The notes: generated by a model not told the origin, from the letters alone. A stretch of DNA of 6,719 nt from Bauldia sp. (GCA_020442095.1 JAGRKY010000481.1:1-6719); one strand, 5' to 3'; shown: positions 1-6,217, counted from the stretch's first letter. Program-made: numbers and translations.

Positions 1-891
1 CTTGCGGTTGAGGCGCTGCTGCAGTTCGGAGAAAGAGCCGGTGGCGAAGCCCGTGTCATCGCGCCGCCCAATCAGCAATTCGCCGTCAAGGGCGCCCCCG
101 AAATCGAGTGCCGCGACGACATCGGGAAAGGCGGCGGAGATGTCGTCGCCGGTCCGCGTATAGAGACGCGCGACGTCGCCCTCGCTGACCGCCTGGACAC
201 GGATGCCGTCCCACTTCCATTCCGCCGCATAGTCGTGCGGCGTAATCATGGTCAGGTCGTCGTCGCCGAGCGGATGGCTCAGCATCACCGGGCGGAAGGG
301 CGCCGGGATGGTCGCGCGTGGGCGCTCGGCGCGTCCCTCCAGCCAGGCGAAAAGCGGCGCGAAGGGCGGCGTGAGCCCCGGCCAGACTTCCTCGATCTCG
401 TTGACCGGCTTGTCGCCGAGCTCGGCCAGCGCCTGTTTCGCAAGCCGCGCCGAGACGCCGATCCGCAGGCCGCCGGTAACGAGCTTGATCAGCGCCCAGC
501 GGCCGCTCGCATCGAGCCCGTCGAGCATCGCCTCCACGATCCGCGGCCCGTCGCTCCGCGAGGCGACCATAAGCCGCTCGACTGCCTCGCCGAGCGTCGG
601 CGGCCGGTTGGCGCCAGGCCGCGCCGGCCAGACCAGCGAGATCGTCTCGGCGAGATCGCCGACATAGTCGTAGGAATAGGCGAAGAGCACCTCGTCGACC
701 CGGTCGGCGACAAGGGCGCGCAGCATCGCCGGCTTGACCGACGGGATCGACAGGTCGCCGGTCAGCGCCGCCAGCGCATAGCCGCGGTCTGGGTCGGCGA
801 CGGACCGGAAATAATCGACCATCAGCCGCAGCTTGACGTTCCGCTGCGGGGTCAGGACCAGCCGTTCGAGGAAGTCGGCAAAGGCTTGCAT
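1..891 (-). CDS. ATP-dependent DNA ligase, cisplatin damage response type (3' end beyond window)
   Basis: Seals nicks in DNA by the ligase-AMP mechanism; this family is named for its link to cisplatin tolerance and is a repair ligase separate from the replicative NAD-dependent LigA. The visible 297 residues contain the N-terminal DNA-binding region (about 1-200) and the start of the adenylation domain. Motif I is KWDGIR with the AMP-accepting lysine at K226, followed by the R246-T-G248 region and the DGEL motif III at D269-L272. The start MQAFADFLERLVLTPQRN matches the family N terminus as I know it. Its SD-like AGGGG lies only 2 nt from the ATG, so translation may be weak or coupled. The gene runs off the left edge, so the rest of the adenylation and the OB domains are not seen. 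It lies 40 bp downstream of the tetR gene on the same strand and could be co-transcribed with it. In many alphaproteobacteria this ligase sits with an exonuclease, a DEXH helicase and a phosphoesterase; no exonuclease gene lies upstream here. Confidence 0.93.
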   Translation of the reverse strand, partial: MQAFADFLERLVLTPQRNVKLRLMVDYFRSVADPDRGYALAALTGDLSIPSVKPAMLRALVADRVDEVLFAYSYDYVGDLAETISLVWPARPGANRPPTLGEAVERLMVASRSDGPRIVEAMLDGLDASGRWALIKLVTGGLRIGVSARLAKQALAELGDKPVNEIEEVWPGLTPPFAPLFAWLEGRAERPRATIPAPFRPVMLSHPLGDDDLTMITPHDYAAEWKWDGIRVQAVSEGDVARLYTRTGDDISAAFPDVVAALDFGGALDGELLIGRRDDTGFATGSFSELQQRLNRK

Positions 892-931
892 GGCCCCTAT
901 CTAGCCATGCCGGCGTCCGCGACCAATGGGG

Positions 932-1513
932 TCAGGCGCCTCTCCCGACACAGGACACCACCTTCGCCATCAGGCCGGCCGACCGTTTTGCATCGAGCCC
1001 GCCACTGCGGGCGAGGTTTCTCCAGGTGCCGAAGTCGAGAGCAAGGCCGAGGGCGATCTGCCCCTCTTCGTCCAGGCCTTCACCGAGAATATCGCGATAG
1101 GCCGCAATCCGGGGCGCGATCCTGAAGGCCACGATATCTTTGGTCGGCTGGTGGTATTCGGCATCGCGCACCACGTTCGCCGTCAGTCCGGCGTTGCGCT
1201 CGTACCAGCGGTAGATCGCTGTCAGCCCTGTCCGGATTCGTTCGCCCCGATCTGCAATGTCACGCCAGGGTGTCGCGTCCGGCATCGGGTCGCGCTCCTG
1301 GGCAAGACCCGAGCAGGCGAGCAGCAGACTGCCCTCGTCGGGAAAATGCGCATAGACGGTGTGACGCTGGACCCCGGCGCGATCGGCCAGCAAGCTGACC
1401 GTCGTTGCCGCCGGACCGACGGTCCCATGCAGCTCCACGGCCGCTTCGACGATCTTGAGGCGCGTCGCTTCCTGCTGCTCCGCGCGCTTCTTCAGCTTGT
1501 AGCTACGGGCCAT
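932..1513 (-). CDS. TetR/AcrR-family transcriptional regulator
   Basis: A 193-residue DNA-binding repressor-type protein. Residues about 15-65 form the TetR helix-turn-helix domain: a first helix with TRLKIVEAAVELHG, then TTVSLLADRAGVQRHTVYAHF, which carries the usual A-x-x-AGV-x-x-x-TVYxHF pattern. The rest (about 70-193) is the helical ligand-binding and dimerisation domain, which is not conserved enough to predict a ligand. The protein is of normal TetR length and starts at the ATG at 1513, preceded by only a weak purine stretch (GAAAGA). It is divergent from the MBL-fold hydrolase gene across 117 bp that hold two related dyad sites, one directly in front of its own start. This arrangement suggests that it represses the hydrolase and itself. 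The ligase gene begins 40 bp downstream on the same strand and might share its transcript. Function beyond the family is unknown. Confidence 0.92.
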   Translation of the reverse strand: MARSYKLKKRAEQQEATRLKIVEAAVELHGTVGPAATTVSLLADRAGVQRHTVYAHFPDEGSLLLACSGLAQERDPMPDATPWRDIADRGERIRTGLTAIYRWYERNAGLTANVVRDAEYHQPTKDIVAFRIAPRIAAYRDILGEGLDEEGQIALGLALDFGTWRNLARSGGLDAKRSAGLMAKVVSCVGRGA

Positions 1514-1526
1514 GTCGATCTTTCAT

Positions 1527-1542
1527 TACACAATACTGTGCA
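1527..1542. promoter_or_regulatory. Putative operator 1 of the TetR regulator
   Basis: The dyad CACA-ATAC-TGTG (1529-1540) sits inside TACACAATACTGTGCA, 14 bp before the tetR start codon. Ten of the twelve core bases obey the symmetry. A related site lies 45 bp away at 1572. The position fits autorepression of the regulator. The operator role is inferred from symmetry and location only. Confidence 0.4.
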
Positions 1543-1548
1543 TTCATA

Positions 1549-1577
1549 TTGACTCCGGTTTCCAATTTCGATACACG
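1549..1577 (+). promoter_or_regulatory. Candidate promoter of the MBL hydrolase gene
   Basis: A -35-like TTGACT at 1549-1554 is followed after 17 bp by TACACG (1572-1577), a poor -10 with three of six consensus bases. The shifted GATACA at 15 bp is no better. The -10 position overlaps the second dyad site, as expected for a repressed promoter. The -35 is good and the -10 weak, so the exact promoter is uncertain. Confidence 0.3.
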
Positions 1578-1595
1578 CCAATGTACTTTGAAATT
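1564..1595. promoter_or_regulatory. Putative operator 2: nested dyads in the tetR-MBL gap
   Basis: The inner dyad is TACA-N6-TGTA (1572-1585). Outer arms AATTTC (1564-1569) and GAAATT (1590-1595) are exact inverted repeats whose centre is only 1 bp from that of the inner pair. Aligned with the site at 1527, 12 of 18 positions agree (TACAC at the left, TGT at the right). It lies between the candidate -35 and the hydrolase start codon. Binding by the neighbouring TetR protein is inferred. Confidence 0.4.
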
Positions 1596-1630
1596 AATCC
1601 CTCTGTCATTCGCTTGCAAGGAGAGCCGCA

Positions 1631-2437
1631 ATGGAAGCCCCCATCATGGTCGGTCCGCGCAAGGTCGCGCCGGACACAACCAGCCTCGTCTCGTTCTCGC
1701 CCTTGCCCGGCCTCGGCGTTCTGCCGGTCAATGCTCACGTCATCCACGCCGCCCAGCCGGTGCTCGTCGACACCGGGCTGACGATGCTCAAGGCCAAATT
1801 CCTCAAGGCGCTGGAAGAGGCCATAGACCCGACCGATATCCGCTGGATCTGGCTGAGCCACATGGATGCGGACCATCTCGGCAACCTCCCGGAGGTGATG
1901 GCGCTGGCGCCGAACGCCCGGATCGTCACGAACTTCCTCGGCATGGCCAAGATGATGCTCCGCGAATTCGACGTATCGCGGGTGCATCTCCTCGAGCCCG
2001 GCGCCTCGATCGATGCGGGCGACCGTACGCTCGTCCCGCTTCGGCCGGCCTATTACGATGCGCCGGAGACGGTTGGGTTCTTCGACACCAGGACCCGCGT
2101 GCTGTTCAGCGCCGATGCCTTCGGCGCCCTGATGGCGGAGCCGGCCGAGGAGGCCGCCGCGATCCCGGTCCAGGCGCTCAACGACGGAATGGCAACCTGG
2201 TCCGCGATCGACGCTCCTTGGCTCGGGATATCCGACCCGCAGGCTTTCGGCCGGATCCTCTCCGACATTGAACGTCTCGATCCGACCGCCATCATCTCCG
2301 GCCATCTGCCGGTCGCCCGGAACGTCACCAGGCGTATCCTGTCCGCCGTGCAGGCCGCGGTCGGCCGCGGCCGGATCGACGCGCCGGACCACGATACGAT
2401 TGAACAACTCCTCGGCGGCGAGGCAGCGGTCGCCTGA
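1631..2437 (+). CDS. MBL-fold metallo-hydrolase, flavodiiron/ODP-like ligand pattern
   Basis: A 268-residue single-domain metallo-beta-lactamase-fold protein with no signal peptide, so probably cytoplasmic. The metal motif is H77-M-D79-A-D81-H82, where classical MBL hydrolases have HxHxDH and flavodiiron/ODP-type proteins have HxExDH. Further likely ligands are D143 in RPAYYDAPET, D162 in LFSADAFG and H225 in ISGHLP. The SADAFG segment resembles the flavodiiron group, but there is no flavodoxin domain. Substrate and reaction cannot be deduced; a redox or dioxygen-related role is possible, as is a plain hydrolase. The start is well supported: AAGGAGAG at 1618-1625 gives about 7 nt spacing to the ATG. 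The gene is divergent from tetR, which probably controls it, and it converges on the LpxO-like gene with 24 bp between the stop codons. Confidence 0.88.
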   Translation: MEAPIMVGPRKVAPDTTSLVSFSPLPGLGVLPVNAHVIHAAQPVLVDTGLTMLKAKFLKALEEAIDPTDIRWIWLSHMDADHLGNLPEVMALAPNARIVTNFLGMAKMMLREFDVSRVHLLEPGASIDAGDRTLVPLRPAYYDAPETVGFFDTRTRVLFSADAFGALMAEPAEEAAAIPVQALNDGMATWSAIDAPWLGISDPQAFGRILSDIERLDPTAIISGHLPVARNVTRRILSAVQAAVGRGRIDAPDHDTIEQLLGGEAAVA

Positions 2438-2461
2438 TCGGGCGGCCGGCACCACCTGCGC

Positions 2462-3262
2462 TCAGCCGACGGTCTTGCCGCGGCCGAAGAAGATCCGTTC
2501 CCAGCGCTTCTGGGCGGCATAGCCTTCGCGGATGAAGGGCGTCCACCGGGCGATCCACAGCATGGCGCCGTTCAGCAGGCTGCCGGGAAACCGCTCGGGC
2601 TTGGCGAAGTCGACGAAGAGCACGACCCGGACCTCGTCCGAATAGTTCCACGCCTCGTGGCGGTAGGCATCGTCGAAGATCAGCGCCTTGCCCTCTTCCC
2701 AGTGGCAGATGTGGTCGGCGATGCGGATCGCGACGTCGCCGGTCTTCGGCACCTTCAGCCCGAGATGGAAGCGGAGCACGCCGTTATAGGGCCCGCGATG
2801 CGGCGGCAGGTGCTTGCCCGGCTCGAAGATCGAGAACATCGCCGCCTTGAGGCCGGGAATGTACTGGAGCGCCCGCCATGTCTCGGGGCACAGGCGCGTC
2901 GCCTCCTCCGAGACGTGGCCATAGGCGCACAGCATGAAGGTGCGCCAGTTCGTATCGACCGAAATCGCCTCGACGTCGCGGGCGATCTCGTGGAAGCCGG
3001 GCAACTCCTCGCGGCGGACCAGCAGCCGGTCGAGCTCGGCCCGGATCGCTGGCGCCGCCGCCTCGACCTTGGCCGCCCAGGGAAAGGCCCTTGTGTCGTA
3101 GACCGGCGGGTTGCCGACACGCGAGTATTTGAGGTTCTGGTATTCGACCCAGCGCATGACCGCCTGCCCGAGGCGGACGGCAAGACCCTGCCGCTCGATG
3201 TCCCGCTGGAGCTCGGGCGTCATTTGCTGGCGCGCGAGAACGTCTTTGACCGACTCACCCAT
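2462..3262 (-). CDS. Aspartyl/asparaginyl beta-hydroxylase family protein (LpxO-like)
   Basis: A predicted Fe(II)/2-oxoglutarate-dependent dioxygenase of the Asp_Arg_Hydrox family, 266 residues. The core is PPHRGPYNGVLRFHLGL (metal ligand H155; H166 and R164 nearby), then WEEGKALIFDDAYRHEAWN (second metal ligand H202) and VRVVLFVDF (R212, probably binding 2-oxoglutarate). The family includes animal AspH and bacterial LpxO, which 2-hydroxylates lipid A acyl chains; LpxO-like activity at the inner membrane is the best guess. The C-terminal part (about 228-247, GSLLNGAMLWIARWTPF) is hydrophobic and amphipathic and may attach to the membrane. The reading frame stays open upstream to 3487, but MGESVKD at 3262 is preferred: GGAG lies 9 nt upstream, and a longer form would overlap the divergent promoter and the DUF924 gene. 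Lipid A as the substrate is inferred; a peptidyl substrate is not excluded. Confidence 0.85.
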   Translation of the reverse strand: MGESVKDVLARQQMTPELQRDIERQGLAVRLGQAVMRWVEYQNLKYSRVGNPPVYDTRAFPWAAKVEAAAPAIRAELDRLLVRREELPGFHEIARDVEAISVDTNWRTFMLCAYGHVSEEATRLCPETWRALQYIPGLKAAMFSIFEPGKHLPPHRGPYNGVLRFHLGLKVPKTGDVAIRIADHICHWEEGKALIFDDAYRHEAWNYSDEVRVVLFVDFAKPERFPGSLLNGAMLWIARWTPFIREGYAAQKRWERIFFGRGKTVG

Positions 3263-3335
3263 CACTGGAATCTCCGGTCTATTGAACCGGCAAAGCGTAC
3301 CAGAAAGCCGCATGAGTCCATAGGCTTGTGAAAAA

Positions 3336-3382
3336 CCCCGCCAGCCTGTCCGGCGGCATCGGATGCCGCTCGCCGCCCGGGG
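3336..3382. repeat. Nested inverted repeat in the LpxO-like/DUF924 divergent gap
   Basis: A perfect 8-bp inverted repeat, GCGGCATC-G-GATGCCGC (3353-3369), is enclosed by CCCCG (3336-3340) and CGGGG (3378-3382). In RNA it would fold as a hairpin with a TCGGA loop. It lies upstream of the candidate DUF924 promoter, so it could be an operator or a terminator of antisense transcription. No T-run follows it. Its role is unknown. Confidence 0.4.
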
Positions 3383-3408
3383 CGTTGCTTGCATCCTGTC
3401 CAACACAG

Positions 3409-3436
3409 TTGCCGTCGCCGCCGGGTGGGCTAGAAC
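3409..3436 (+). promoter_or_regulatory. Candidate sigma-70 promoter of the DUF924 gene
   Basis: TTGCCG (3409-3414) and TAGAAC (3431-3436), each with four of six consensus bases, are 16 bp apart. Transcription would begin near 3443. This leaves a leader of about 38 nt to the ATG at 3481 but only about 5 nt to the one at 3448, which supports the later start. Confidence 0.4.
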
Positions 3437-3480
3437 GCAAAGGTGAGATGAAAACGCCGCAACTTCCGAAGGACGCCGAG

Positions 3481-4104
3481 ATGCCATTCGAAGCCCAATC
3501 CGCGCTCAAGCCTGTGCTCCGCGACATCCATGCCTGGTGGTTCGGTCCTCTCGCCGCGCCGACCGATCGCAACCCGGAAAAGGCGGAGATCTGGTTCACG
3601 CGCTCGGACGAGACCGACGCCCATATCCGCGACACCTGGGGGCCGTTCATCGCCGAGGCCATGGCCGTCGCCTGGGATCTCGACGCGCTCTCGCGGGAAG
3701 AACAGGTCGGCCTGGTCATTCTCCTCGACCAGTTCCCCCGCAACATCTACCGCGAGACCGGAGATGCCTTTGCCTCGGACCGCAAGGCGCGGGCGATCGC
3801 CGACGCGCTACTGATCGACGGTCTCGATCGCTTCTATCTCGTCGAGCAGACCTTCGTCTGCCTGCCCTTCATGCACAGCGAGTTGATCGCGGACCAGGAT
3901 CGCTGCGTGTTGCTGTTTGCCGAGATGGCGGTGACGGCGCCGGAAGAACTGGCGGAGAGCAAGCGGAACGGTCTCGACTTCGCCACCAGGCACCGCGACA
4001 TCATCCGCAAGTTCGGGCGCTTCCCCCATCGCAACGAAATGATGGGCCGCGAATCGACCGAGGAGGAAAAGGCCTTCCTCGGCGAGCACGGCCGGGGATT
4101 CTGA
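3481..4104 (+). CDS. DUF924 family protein
   Basis: A 207-residue soluble, mostly helical protein of unknown function. It carries the family landmarks in order: a D-I-H-A-W-W-F-G-P N-terminal segment, W39-F and the acid-rich RSDETDAHIR region, LVILLDQFPRNIYR (about 78-91), FVCLPFMHSE (125-134), and the C-terminal HRDIIRKFGRFPHRNEMMGRESTEEE (171-196). The fold is tetratricopeptide-like in what I recall of the family; no enzymatic activity is established. I chose the ATG at 3481 because GAAGGA (3468-3473) lies an ideal 7 nt upstream and the candidate promoter fits. The in-frame ATG at 3448 would add 11 residues and its AGGTGAG touches the start codon. The gene is divergent from the LpxO-like gene and converges on rmuC with 16 bp between stops. 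Confidence 0.9.
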   Translation: MPFEAQSALKPVLRDIHAWWFGPLAAPTDRNPEKAEIWFTRSDETDAHIRDTWGPFIAEAMAVAWDLDALSREEQVGLVILLDQFPRNIYRETGDAFASDRKARAIADALLIDGLDRFYLVEQTFVCLPFMHSELIADQDRCVLLFAEMAVTAPEELAESKRNGLDFATRHRDIIRKFGRFPHRNEMMGRESTEEEKAFLGEHGRGF

Positions 4105-4115
4105 CGGGATTCTGA
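4095..4115. repeat. Tandem 11-bp duplication across the DUF924 stop codon
   Basis: GGGATTCTGA occurs twice (4095-4104 and 4106-4115), one base apart, so the unit is 11 bp with only its last base differing (C or T). The first copy contains the Gly-Phe-stop end of DUF924. The second copy fills most of the gap to rmuC. It looks like a slippage duplication and leaves the protein unaltered. Confidence 0.8.
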
Positions 4116-4120
4116 TCGCG

Positions 4121-5326
4121 CTATCGCTCGCCTGTGGCGTGGAAAGGCAGCTCCGGCGGCCCGTCTGAATTGGCTGCCGGAGGACGCTTCTGCGTCTTCT
4201 CCTCCACCTCGATCTCGACCGACTGGATGCCGGCGCCGCGCTTGGTGATCTTGCCGCTGGAGACCTCGATCTGCTCGATGTCCTTGCTGGCCTGGGCGAA
4301 ATGGACCTTCAGCCGCTGGACCCGGTCGTCGAGGCGGGCGACGTCCTCCATCATCCGCATCACCTCGTGCTGGATGACATGCGCCTGCTCGCGCATGTTG
4401 GCATCGCGCAGGAGCGACATCACCACCTGCACCGACAGCATCAGCAGCGACGGCGAAACGATCACCACCCGCGCCCGGTGCGCCTTCTGGACGACGTCCT
4501 CGAAACGCTCGTGGATGTCGGCGAAGATCGATTCCGAGGGCACGAACATGAAGGCGGTGTCGTGGGTCTCGCCGGGAATGTGGTAGCGCTCGGCGATGTC
4601 CTGGATGTGCTTCTGGGTGTCGCGGCGGAACCGGGTCTCTGCCGCCCGTCTCATCTCCGGATCGTCCGAGTTGCGGATCGTGTTCCAGGCCTCGAGCGGG
4701 AACTTGGCGTCGATCACCAGCGCCGGCGCGTCGTTGGGAAAGAGCACGAGGCAGTCCGGCCGCGTTCCGTTCGACAGTGTCGGCTGGAAGGCATAGGCGT
4801 TCTTCGGCAACCCGTCCTGGACGATCGCCTGCATCCTCGCTTCGCCGAAGGCGCCGCGGGTCTGCTTGTTGGCGAGGATGTGCTGCAGCTCGACCACCTG
4901 GCTCGACAGCGAGGTGATGTTCTGCTGCGCCTTGTCGATCACCGCCAGCCGCTCGGCCAGCCGGGAGAGGTTCTCCTGAGTGTTGCGGGTCGTCTCTGCC
5001 ATGGTCTGGCCGAGACGGTGGCCGAAGCCGTCGAGCCGCTCGGTCAGGCCGCGGGCAAGCTCCGACTGCCGCGTGCCGAAGAGTTCGGCCATGGTCTGCA
5101 TGCGGCCCTGCATCTCGGTCTGGGCGCGCACCAGTTCCGCCACCTGCCCTTCGAAGGCCTGGCCGCGGTCGGCCCGGACGAGAGCCTCGTCGGCCCTGGC
5201 AAGGGCGCGCCGCCAGGCGACCAGGAGCATGACGAGGAGCAGCAGGGCGACCGCGGCCCCGGCAAGCGCCAGCGCCTCGCCCAGCGTCACGACACGTCCA
5301 CCGAACTGGAAAACCTCTTCGCCCAT
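4121..5326 (-). CDS. rmuC: DNA recombination protein RmuC
   Basis: RmuC is a membrane-anchored coiled-coil protein with a predicted restriction-enzyme-like nuclease fold; in E. coli its loss raises inversion at short inverted repeats. The 401-residue protein has a short N terminus, one membrane helix (about 16-38, rich in Leu/Ala/Val, followed by WRR), a long coiled coil (about 40-155), and the core domain (about 156-345). Core signatures are [10 protein letters not shown] (157-165), P190-D191 with V-I-D206-A-K208, a PD-(D/E)xK-like pair, and [12 protein letters not shown] (255-266). The acidic and proline-rich C-terminal tail (about 365-401) is typical and variable. The ATG at 5326 follows an in-frame TAA by 9 nt, so no longer form is possible, and no clear SD is present. 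The small Lys/Pro-rich gene ends 106 bp upstream on the same strand and may be co-transcribed. Confidence 0.95.
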   Translation of the reverse strand: MGEEVFQFGGRVVTLGEALALAGAAVALLLLVMLLVAWRRALARADEALVRADRGQAFEGQVAELVRAQTEMQGRMQTMAELFGTRQSELARGLTERLDGFGHRLGQTMAETTRNTQENLSRLAERLAVIDKAQQNITSLSSQVVELQHILANKQTRGAFGEARMQAIVQDGLPKNAYAFQPTLSNGTRPDCLVLFPNDAPALVIDAKFPLEAWNTIRNSDDPEMRRAAETRFRRDTQKHIQDIAERYHIPGETHDTAFMFVPSESIFADIHERFEDVVQKAHRARVVIVSPSLLMLSVQVVMSLLRDANMREQAHVIQHEVMRMMEDVARLDDRVQRLKVHFAQASKDIEQIEVSSGKITKRGAGIQSVEIEVEEKTQKRPPAANSDGPPELPFHATGER

Positions 5327-5416
5327 CCGGACAGGTTACACGATTCGGGCGAAGAGTACAAACAGAGAACAAACAGGGCGGACGATCACCGCGCGGGCCG
5401 GGCAGCGGGCGGCCGC

Positions 5417-5431
5417 GGGCGATCGTCGCCC
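5417..5431 (-). terminator. Hairpin just after the small gene (possible terminator or processing site)
   Basis: On the minus strand GGGCGA-CGA-TCGCCC forms a perfect 6-bp stem with a 3-nt loop, starting one base after the stop codon of the small gene. No T-run follows, so it is not a classical intrinsic terminator. The same 11-base core, GCGACGATCGC, occurs just after the def stop codon. Confidence 0.35.
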
Positions 5432-5432
5432 C

Positions 5433-5606
5433 TCAGCCGTCGGCTTCCTCGCCGTCCGGCGGCTTCTGGTGCTTCGGTCGGCGCGCGTAGGCGTCCCTCG
5501 CCTTCTCGACCTTCGGCTTGTAGGGGCCCTTGCCGAGCACAGACGCATGCGGGTTACGCGGCGGCTTCGCCGGCTGTCGCGGCTTTGGCGGCTTCGGTTC
5601 CTTCAT
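5433..5606 (-). CDS. Small Lys/Pro-rich basic protein, hypothetical
   Basis: A 57-residue, strongly basic and proline-rich protein with no signal peptide or membrane segment. It has a KP-rich N terminus ([20 protein letters not shown]), a middle segment [20 protein letters not shown], the patch [10 protein letters not shown] and an acidic tail DGEEADG. I do not recognise it with confidence. The middle and following patch resemble in outline the C-terminal half of the ribosome-rescue factor ArfA (VEK, then Y-x-R-x-x-KH), but the KGKGSY box of ArfA is missing, so this is only a suggestion. The reading frame is open far upstream, antisense to def; I chose the ATG at 5606, which has GGACAGG a few nt upstream and lies in the gap before def. 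It is upstream of rmuC on the same strand and divergent from def. Whether it is translated is not certain. Confidence 0.5.
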   Translation of the reverse strand: MKEPKPPKPRQPAKPPRNPHASVLGKGPYKPKVEKARDAYARRPKHQKPPDGEEADG

Positions 5607-5631
5607 GTGCCTGTCCGGCGCGCGAGCCGGG

Positions 5632-5660
5632 TTGACCGCGCCGCCCGCCTTCCATATCTG
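5632..5660 (+). promoter_or_regulatory. Candidate def promoter
   Basis: TTGACC (5632-5637) matches five of six -35 bases and is followed, after exactly 17 bp, by TATCTG (5655-5660), a partial -10. Transcription would begin about 5667, which is the first base of the proposed GTG start codon. No SD of note lies in front of the GTG, so a leaderless message is possible. Confidence 0.4.
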
Positions 5661-5666
5661 AGACCG

Positions 5667-6203
5667 GTGACAAAACTCGATATCATCACCCTTCCCGACA
5701 GGAAACTCCGGCTGCTCAGCGAACCGATCGAGCGCGTCGATGACGATCTGCGCCGATTCGCCGACGATATGCTGGAGACCATGTATGCGGCGCCCGGTAT
5801 CGGGCTCGCGGCGATCCAGGTCGGCGAGCCGATACGGATGCTCGTCTGCGATGTCGCCCAGCGCGAGGACGAGGAGGCCGAGCGGGACCCGAAGGTGCTG
5901 ATCAACCCGCAGATCCTCTCGACTTCGGACGCACGGGCGACCCGCGAGGAAGGCTGCCTGTCGATCCCGGATTATTTCGCCGAGGTGGAAAGGCCGGAAT
6001 CGATCCGCGTCGCCTATCTCGACCGCGACGGCAAGAGCCAGGAGATCGAGGCGTCGGGCGTGCTGGCGACCTGCCTCCAGCACGAGATCGACCATCTCAA
6101 CGGCAAGCTGTTCATCGACTATCTGTCGAAGCTCCGGCGCGACATGGTGATCAAGCGATTCACCAAGCAGGCGAAGCTCTCGCCCAGGCCGGACGTTCTC
6201 TAG
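5667..6203 (+). CDS. def: Peptide deformylase
   Basis: Removes the N-formyl group from the starting methionine of nascent proteins at the ribosome exit; an Fe/Zn-dependent enzyme. The 178-residue protein has all three motifs: G44-IGLAAIQ51, E95-GCLS99 with metal ligand C97, and Q138-HEIDH143 with ligands H139 and H143 and catalytic E140. Length and motifs are normal for a type I enzyme, so it should be active. The start is GTG at 5667: the sequence [14 protein letters not shown] directly after it is the usual N terminus, and no ATG is suitably placed. A longer open frame upstream is Arg/Ser-rich and antisense to rmuC and the small gene, so it is not coding. fmt follows 100 bp downstream on the same strand, the usual partner, so an operon is likely. 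Confidence 0.96.
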   Translation: MTKLDIITLPDRKLRLLSEPIERVDDDLRRFADDMLETMYAAPGIGLAAIQVGEPIRMLVCDVAQREDEEAERDPKVLINPQILSTSDARATREEGCLSIPDYFAEVERPESIRVAYLDRDGKSQEIEASGVLATCLQHEIDHLNGKLFIDYLSKLRRDMVIKRFTKQAKLSPRPDVL

Positions 6204-6204
6204 C

Positions 6205-6217
6205 CGCGACGATCGCG
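6205..6217 (+). other. Short hairpin after the def stop codon
   Basis: CGCGA-CGA-TCGCG is a perfect 5-bp stem with a 3-nt loop, beginning one base after the def TAG. Only TT follows, so complete termination is unlikely. It may be an intercistronic processing or partial-attenuation element in the def-fmt message. It shares 11 bases with the hairpin at 5417-5431. Confidence 0.35.

Noticed and set aside
235..1125. A 296-codon plus-strand frame across the ligase and tetR
   Set aside because: It runs antisense to two genes with clear motifs and spans their junction; the translation is Arg-rich and featureless.
1544..2455. A 303-codon open frame antisense to the MBL hydrolase
   Set aside because: The plus-strand hydrolase has a strong SD and metal motifs; the antisense translation is Arg/Asp/Gly-rich with no recognisable domain.
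3263..3487. A longer form of the LpxO-like protein starting at 3487
   Set aside because: The extra 75 residues are low in family similarity and overlap the DUF924 start and its promoter; the ATG at 3262 has an SD.
3834..5372. A 512-codon open frame on the minus strand, overlapping rmuC
   Set aside because: Its translation is Arg/Pro/Gly/Ala-rich low-complexity sequence without family motifs and lies in another frame of the clear rmuC gene; long spurious frames are common at this GC content.
4301..5635. A 444-codon plus-strand frame antisense to rmuC
   Set aside because: Its His/Leu/Arg-rich content mirrors the coiled-coil codons of rmuC on the other strand; no motif is present.
5607..6095. 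Upstream extension of the small basic gene through def on the opposite strand
   Set aside because: It lies antisense to the conserved def motifs and has no independent evidence; the start at 5606 was preferred.
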